A stretch of DNA of 38,962 bases, taken from Bacteroidota bacterium. GTDB taxonomy: Bacteria; Bacteroidota; Bacteroidia; Bacteroidales; JABHKC01. Below, piece after piece: positions 35,601 to 38,962 of the stretch; position 1 is the first letter of the stretch, and each line of letters starts with the position of its first letter. The notes under the pieces are model-generated. The model did no database searches. It was not told the origin of the DNA and worked only from the letters and a program-made list of their open reading frames with translations. The position numbers and the translations under genes are program-made. The DNA lies in the NCBI GenBank assembly GCA_018692315.1, contig JABHKC010000006.1, positions 1 through 38,962 on the forward strand, in the 5' to 3' direction.

Positions 35601-37457
35601 ATATCCACATTCGGTAACTTCCAGAGGTGTAGATGTACTTCCTGCAATTGTTAGAGAAATAACATAAAGTGAATCGCAATCAGCCCCTGTCATAATTGTA
35701 TCGTGATATACTCCTGACTGAGTGTATATTGTCCCGCCAGGTGCTATATAGTATTCACATTCCAGAGCTAAAATAGTATCAGTATAGTATTCAAAAATGT
35801 CAATGTTCATTGTAACTATAGAATCGCAACCAAGAACAGATGAAAGTGTATCGGTATAAACCCCCGACTGTGAAATTTGGTTGCCCAACGGCGTTGTATA
35901 GCTATTACATTCTGAAACCGACAATGAGCTATATACTTCATCTACAATGGTTAAATTTATTTCAATTATCGAATCGCAACCAGAAACAGAAGTAATTGTA
36001 TCGGAATATGATCCCGATTGATTGTAGATATTACCTCCTGATGAAAGATAAGAATCGCATTCTGTTACATTGATATTGATTGTTGAAGAGTAATTCAATG
36101 TAAGATCTATAGTCATGATAGAATCGCAACCCATATTATTAACAATGGTGTCGGTATATTGCCCCGCTTGATAATAGATATTCCCTGATGGAGCAATATA
36201 ATAATCACATACTGAAGCATTTATACTACTATAAGTTGCTGATTCAAAGCTAAGGTTTATTTCAATTATAGAATCGCAACTAACTGAATTGGAAATGGTA
36301 TCGAAATAAACACCTGATGTAGCATAAATATTTCCTGAAGGGGCAGTATAATTAGTTCCACATTCCGTAATATTTATTAAACTTTGTGTGGATGACAAAA
36401 CATTAAGATTAATAATAATGAGTGAATCACAACCCACAGTATTGTAGATAGTATCGTAGTATATCCCGGATTGTGCGTAAACATTTCCATTTGGTGATGT
36501 GAAATATGAATCACAAAGAACAGGAAACAGGCTATCGGTGGCAAATCCGTTCATCGTCAAATTAATCGTAATTATAGAATCACAACCAATCGAATTTTGA
36601 AGTGTTTCGGAATAAGTACCTGAAGCAGTGTAAGTTACTCCGGAGGGCGAAGTATAACTACCACAACTACTTACATTTATAGTATTATAAGTATCACCAC
36701 TTATTGGAGCACCTGTAACCCAATTGGATGATGTACCTGACAATCCCAAATTATATAAAGTACCTGTGTAGTTACCAACACTGCTATATGCTGTAGTAAT
36801 ACCGGTATTTGTTCCTCCCGCAACTCCTTCGTTTAATTTAAAATAGGCAACCAGACCTGAAGGAGGATTACAAAGTTCAAAATTTGCTACATTATTAATC
36901 TCAGCTGCTGTTTTAGCATAATTATACACACGTACCTCATCAATAGTTCCGTCAAAATATTTTACTCCGTCTATTCGTCTTCCAATAATCATCGGAGTTC
37001 CGTTAATTGTGTTCAGGTACTGTGTAAGATTTCCTTGAGTGTCAAGCACTCCATCTACGTACAATTGAATTTTATATGTTGCCGATGGATTATACACTAC
37101 TGCTACATAGTGCCAGTTTCCATCATTGACCGGTATTGTTCCACTTATGCCGGCACCTCCGACTTCAAGCCTGATTGCATTGCTCCACAATACGTTAAAG
37201 GTAAATCGTTGGCCATTAATAAATGTTCCCCAACAACAAATAACATTTTGAGTACCGCCGTAAGTAGGGTTACAATTGGCAGTTGTTTTAATATATGCCT
37301 CAATTGTTCTGGGAGAGGTTCCTGAAATCCCTTGAAAATTTGTTGAAACATAATCATCAATACCATCAAAGTCTAAACCATTCTGTGCAAATATTGGAGA
37401 AAAAAAGAAAAAAGACGGAACAAGTAATAAAACCAATAAAATTGTATAAATTCTCAT
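32640..37457 (-). CDS. Giant T9SS-secreted protein: LamG-like head and 24 tandem 50-residue repeats
   Basis: A 1605-residue surface protein. Signal peptide 1-24. A LamG/concanavalin-like domain at about 26-190 (LDFDGIDDYV, DGNWHYVAVVYN, FDGTIDEVRVYNYAKT) and a short second beta region up to 255. From C265 there are 24 consecutive units of 49-51 residues, consensus C-x-SYTSPSGNxYTxSGxYxDTIxNxxGCDSIITINLTI, each with cysteines at positions 1 and about 28. The tail has an Ig-like segment with further cysteines (about 1463-1525) and a type A T9SS domain (about 1528-1605, INIFPNPVSKKLFV...). Such repeats occur in long Bacteroidota surface proteins; each cysteine pair could form a disulfide that stiffens a rod. 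Adhesin or stalk with a glycan-binding tip is the likely role, by inference. A promoter box precedes it at 37489-37496. Confidence 0.9.
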   Translation of the reverse strand: MRIYTILLVLLLVPSFFFFSPIFAQNGLDFDGIDDYVSTNFQGISGTSPRTIEAYIKTTANCNPTYGGTQNVICCWGTFINGQRFTFNVLWSNAIRLEVGGAGISGTIPVNDGNWHYVAVVYNPSATYKIQLYVDGVLDTQGNLTQYLNTINGTPMIIGRRIDGVKYFDGTIDEVRVYNYAKTAAEINNVANFELCNPPSGLVAYFKLNEGVAGGTNTGITTAYSSVGNYTGTLYNLGLSGTSSNWVTGAPISGDTYNTINVSSCGSYTSPSGVTYTASGTYSETLQNSIGCDSIITINLTMNGFATDSLFPVLCDSYFTSPNGNVYAQSGIYYDTIYNTVGCDSLIIINLNVLSSTQSLINITECGTNYTAPSGNIYATSGVYFDTISNSVSCDSIIEINLSFESATYSSINASVCDYYIAPSGNIYYQAGQYTDTIVNNMGCDSIMTIDLTLNYSSTININVTECDSYLSSGGNIYNQSGSYSDTITSVSGCDSIIEINLTIVDEVYSSLSVSECNSYTTPLGNQISQSGVYTDTLSSVLGCDSIVTMNIDIFEYYTDTILALECEYYIAPGGTIYTQSGVYHDTIMTGADCDSLYVISLTIAGSTSTPLEVTECGYYTSPTGNIYTQSGIYYDTLSSILGCDSIIVINFTMTEFINDTLYPVSCESYISPNGNLFYQTGIYYDTIPYLAGCDSLVVIDLIIHNSISSMLSLLDCEQYISPSGNVYFTSGTYYDTIPNAMSCDSVIQIDLTINTISSSSMVVNECSSFTSASGSVYTVSGTYFDTLTNAAGCDSIVTINLSINNSSSSLMVSECYSFTSPSGNTFTTSGLYNDTIPNSMGCDSIIFIDLTINQASSSSIGIAQCYSYTSPSGNIFTSSGIFTDTIVNFLGCDSVITVDLTILDASTSQLTISECESYTAPSGTIYTLSGNYFDTISNSAGCDSIITLDITINTSSSSVISENACSSYTSPSGNVFTSSGQYFDTIPNAMACDSVITINLSVNNSYSSYSISECNSYTAPSGNVYTTSGIFQDIITNSLGCDSIITIDVTIYPSTSSSISATQCYSYTSPSGNILTTTGIYTDTIQNSLACDSVITINLNILYATSSQISVSECETYTSPAGNLYTVSGQYSDTIINSVGCDSVIQINLTINTNTYSTISVSECSNYSSPAGNVYTTSGLYYDTIPSGAGCDSIVAISLSIENTTSSILVAECYSFTSPSGAIYSNSGFYQDTIQNSFGCDSVISIDLTIYGDSYNTLDISDCYSYTSPSGSVLSISGTYFDTIPNAAGCDSIIEINLTINENVSSSILESGCGTYTSPSGMVYSNSGIFIDTIPSSNGCDSIITIDLTIFETTYNSIMETACDIYTGPSGSVYAASGIYFDTLINSQACDSVIEINLVILESTFSSLEIAECSEYISPSGNVYTIPGTYIDTIENFIGCDSIITIEFSLVEMNMNVTIDGNRIWANQYSASYQWLDCDNDFAEISGADNLFYDVTAIGNYAVEITFENCVDTSDCVYWLEIDDLYIPNINIFPNPVSKKLFVEFDTGNDTYDIQIFNTLGIEILSRNNYGDNLMKIDFIFPAGVYFILIRKDMILFQQKIIKE
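33069..36665 (-). repeat. 24 coding tandem repeats of about 150 bp
   Basis: The units encode the 50-residue Cys-repeat. Unit lengths stay within 49-51 codons while DNA sequence has diverged, indicating purifying selection on protein structure rather than recent slippage. Confidence 0.9.
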
Positions 37458-37488
37458 ATTTAAAAATTTAAATTCAAATCTCCTTTGA

Positions 37489-37496
37489 CAAATATA
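37489..37496 (-). promoter_or_regulatory. Bacteroidota -7 promoter box for the 1605-residue protein gene
   Basis: TATATTTG on the minus strand fits TAnnTTTG and lies 31 nt before the ATG at 37457. An AGGAG-like stretch follows it but is too far from the ATG (about 20 nt) to be a usual ribosome site. Confidence 0.5.
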
Positions 37497-37597
37497 AAAA
37501 AATTAAATCACTTATTTGGTTTAACCTTCAATTAGTCGGACTTTTTTTATATAGCAGCAAAATCTCAAAAATAATCCTAAAATCAAATAGTATTATA

Positions 37598-37664
37598 AAA
37601 TTGGCCCTGATTTTGAACTATAAATGAACAATACAACTATTTGTTGAGATCTTGCTAATATTCA
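37598..37664. repeat. Imperfect direct repeat, right copy
   Basis: Partner of 32496-32560. It lies 140-207 bp upstream of the large gene's start codon, so it could be part of a conserved upstream region shared with a lost paralogue. Confidence 0.65.
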
Positions 37665-37747
37665 GCTTATTTTGGCTTTCCGAAATGGTTGTTATAGAAT
37701 TACCTAAGACTGTGCAAGGAAAAATATTTTTGTTTTGAAGTAAAACC

Positions 37748-38518
37748 TTACTCTACATCCATTATCTTTCTAATTTGCTTCAATGCTTCTGGATACGACT
37801 TCTTAACTTTTACTTTTGGACCAATATATAACTTTTCATAAAACAAATCTATCAATTCAGCCTCAAATTTAGTTAAGAATCTGTCATTATAGAAATAGAT
37901 TCTGTCTTCAACTATCGCTTCAACTGATTGATTATTTGGATATGGTGAAGACATTTTGAAATAACGACAGCCTATTCTTTCACTATTATTACCTGAATCT
38001 GAACTATAATATGAGTAAAAATTTCTTAATATATAAAATCGTTTGAATTTAATTCTCCAACCTCTAATCTTAACTTTTTCAATCCTATAATATGCTCCAG
38101 GTTTATATAAGCTGTCACATATTAGTTTTTGATCAATTATAGAACTTTTAAAAACGTGGGAAATAAGACCCAAACTATCTGATACAGGATACTCGAAATT
38201 CATTAAACTCCTAGGAACAATAAATATCCTATTTTTATGTAGCTGTTTAAATAATGAATCAACAGGTTTAATATAACTAAAACCAAAAATTGGGTATCCT
38301 AACTGATATAAAGAATCGCAAAATGAGTTCTTGCCCTTAACAAATATATCGTAGCTTCTATTATCAATTTCTTTTTCACAAACATGTAAAATGTTTAAAA
38401 TATATCCCTTTGAGCTGAACCTTCTATTCTTCTTTATGGATAGATTTTGAGAATAAGTCAACATTGAAGACAGCAATAAAACAGAAAAAATTATACCAAT
38501 CGAATTATTAATTTTCAT
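37748..38518 (-). CDS. Secreted hypothetical protein
   Basis: A 256-residue protein of no recognised family. The N-terminus MKINNSIGIIFSVLLLSSMLTYSQ is in part a clear signal peptide, cleaved after about residue 23; the in-frame extension to 38569 adds 17 hydrophobic residues and would spoil it, so ATG 38518 is preferred. The mature protein is basic and rich in Tyr, Phe and Ser, with several cysteines, a DSL motif used repeatedly (FCDSLYQ, ICDSLYK), and no membrane segment. It lacks a T9SS sorting domain, so it is probably periplasmic. It is read in the same direction as the large T9SS gene, 290 bp upstream of it; no promoter box was recognised. Confidence 0.75.
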   Translation of the reverse strand: MKINNSIGIIFSVLLLSSMLTYSQNLSIKKNRRFSSKGYILNILHVCEKEIDNRSYDIFVKGKNSFCDSLYQLGYPIFGFSYIKPVDSLFKQLHKNRIFIVPRSLMNFEYPVSDSLGLISHVFKSSIIDQKLICDSLYKPGAYYRIEKVKIRGWRIKFKRFYILRNFYSYYSSDSGNNSERIGCRYFKMSSPYPNNQSVEAIVEDRIYFYNDRFLTKFEAELIDLFYEKLYIGPKVKVKKSYPEALKQIRKIMDVE

Positions 38519-38628
38519 TATCAAATTTTTGATCAACATATAAAGTAGATTTAGCACCAGTAGAATCATTACCTATATTATCAATTATGCTTTGAAAGTC
38601 TTTCTCATTAGGGCCATTTTCACCCCTG

Positions 38629-38827
38629 CTAGCGCGGATTTGCAATCCGTGCGTCAATAATAGATAGAATCCAAAGTATTACGCATAAGCTTCAATTGAA
38701 GTGTTATAAAATAATTTCTAATAAATTTTATATTTGTCAGACATTCAGCAAAAATAAAAATTATTCATTAGAATTAATGTTAATTTAGTATTAATAGGCG
38801 CACGGATTGCAAATCCGCACGAGCTAG
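38629..38827. repeat. MITE-like element with about 25-bp inverted ends
   Basis: 38629-38653 (CTAGCGCGGATTTGCAATCC and five more bases) is the reverse complement of 38799-38827 apart from a 4-nt insertion near the outer end. Each end is itself a small hairpin (CGGATT-TGC-AATCCG). The 145-bp interior is AT-rich and has no gene. No target duplication is evident. Sequences like these ends are common dispersed repeats in Bacteroidota, from memory. Confidence 0.65.
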
Positions 38828-38837
38828 GGTCTTGACC

Positions 38838-38962
38838 GCAAACCGATTTGTCGGCAAATTTTGCCTCTGTCCTAAAGGATGATTTCCCGACAAATCGGTT
38901 TGCTACTGTTCTGAAAATAGCCGAATCATTTCTGAGAATTATTGTAGAATATCTTTAGTGGG
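38838..38962 (-). repeat. Palindromic element, copy 3, with linker, cut by the window end
   Basis: Perfect 17-bp arms (38838-38854 and 38887-38903) surround a loop identical in its core (38878-38862) to copy 1. The linker 38901-38962 equals 32214-32275 except for one base (38948 A against 32261 C). By analogy the second hairpin of the doublet should follow just beyond the window. Confidence 0.85.

Noticed and set aside
33069-36665. Regular 150-bp periodicity that might suggest a CRISPR or satellite array
   Set aside because: Units are in frame, diverged in DNA and conserved in protein, with no spacer/repeat alternation; they belong to the coding sequence.
1-38962. tRNA, rRNA, riboswitch, prophage or integrative element
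   Set aside because: No clover-leaf, rRNA motif, integrase, phage structural gene or attachment-site pair was recognised by eye; a tRNAscan or Infernal search would be decisive.

Overview
The window is AT-rich DNA from a Bacteroidota chromosome, probably a marine or sediment relative of the Bacteroidales/Marinilabiliales. Three things point there. Five secreted proteins end in type A type IX secretion (T9SS) sorting domains. Several genes have the Bacteroidota -7 promoter box TAnnTTTG just upstream and lack clear Shine-Dalgarno sites. The best-match families (C69 dipeptidase, LpxH, PBP2/RodA, NadC, CotH/VTC/DUF4956, NUMOD4-HNH) are typical of the phylum. I saw no tRNA, rRNA, CRISPR array or complete insertion sequence.

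Layout. 1-900: a hairpin, a terminator and a free-standing NUMOD4/HNH nuclease gene. 1052-4058 (minus): a membrane-anchored or secreted serine hydrolase followed 10 bp later by a C69 dipeptidase. 4182-6392 (plus): a STAND/NB-ARC NTPase with a C-terminal TPR array, a candidate defence or signalling gene, followed by two GC-rich palindromes and lpxH. 7363-17993 (minus): four T9SS cargo genes: a thioredoxin-like protein, a CotH kinase with a lamin-tail domain, a 1918-residue protein built of alternating jelly-roll-like modules, and a small lamin-tail protein. 18098-21870 (plus): a tightly packed operon of a sensor-less hybrid histidine kinase, an HlyD-like membrane fusion protein, a VTC-type polyphosphate polymerase and a DUF4956 membrane protein, followed by an SdiA-regulated-like lipoprotein. 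CotH, VTC and DUF4956 proteins recur together in many genomes, so 8250-22708 may be one functional neighbourhood linking extracellular phosphorylation, polymer synthesis and cell-surface proteins.

22725-25306 (minus) is a compact three-gene unit: an AAA15/OLD-like ATPase, a small protein with a PD-(D/E)XK nuclease signature, and a secreted, probably beta-barrel protein. The first two look like an undescribed ATPase-nuclease defence pair. 25531-28765 (plus) is pbp2-rodA for cell elongation. 28944-31753 (minus) holds an ExoX-C-like hypothetical gene, a YihY family membrane protein and nadC.

31754-38962 is an accessory-looking region. It holds a 1605-residue T9SS protein with a LamG-like head and 24 tandem 50-residue repeats, each with two fixed cysteines. 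Around it lie dispersed palindromic elements. One family has variable stems but a conserved 17-nt loop and forms REPIN-like doublets; the second doublet runs off the right edge of the window. An imperfect direct repeat flanks the large gene, and a MITE-like inverted repeat sits near the right end.
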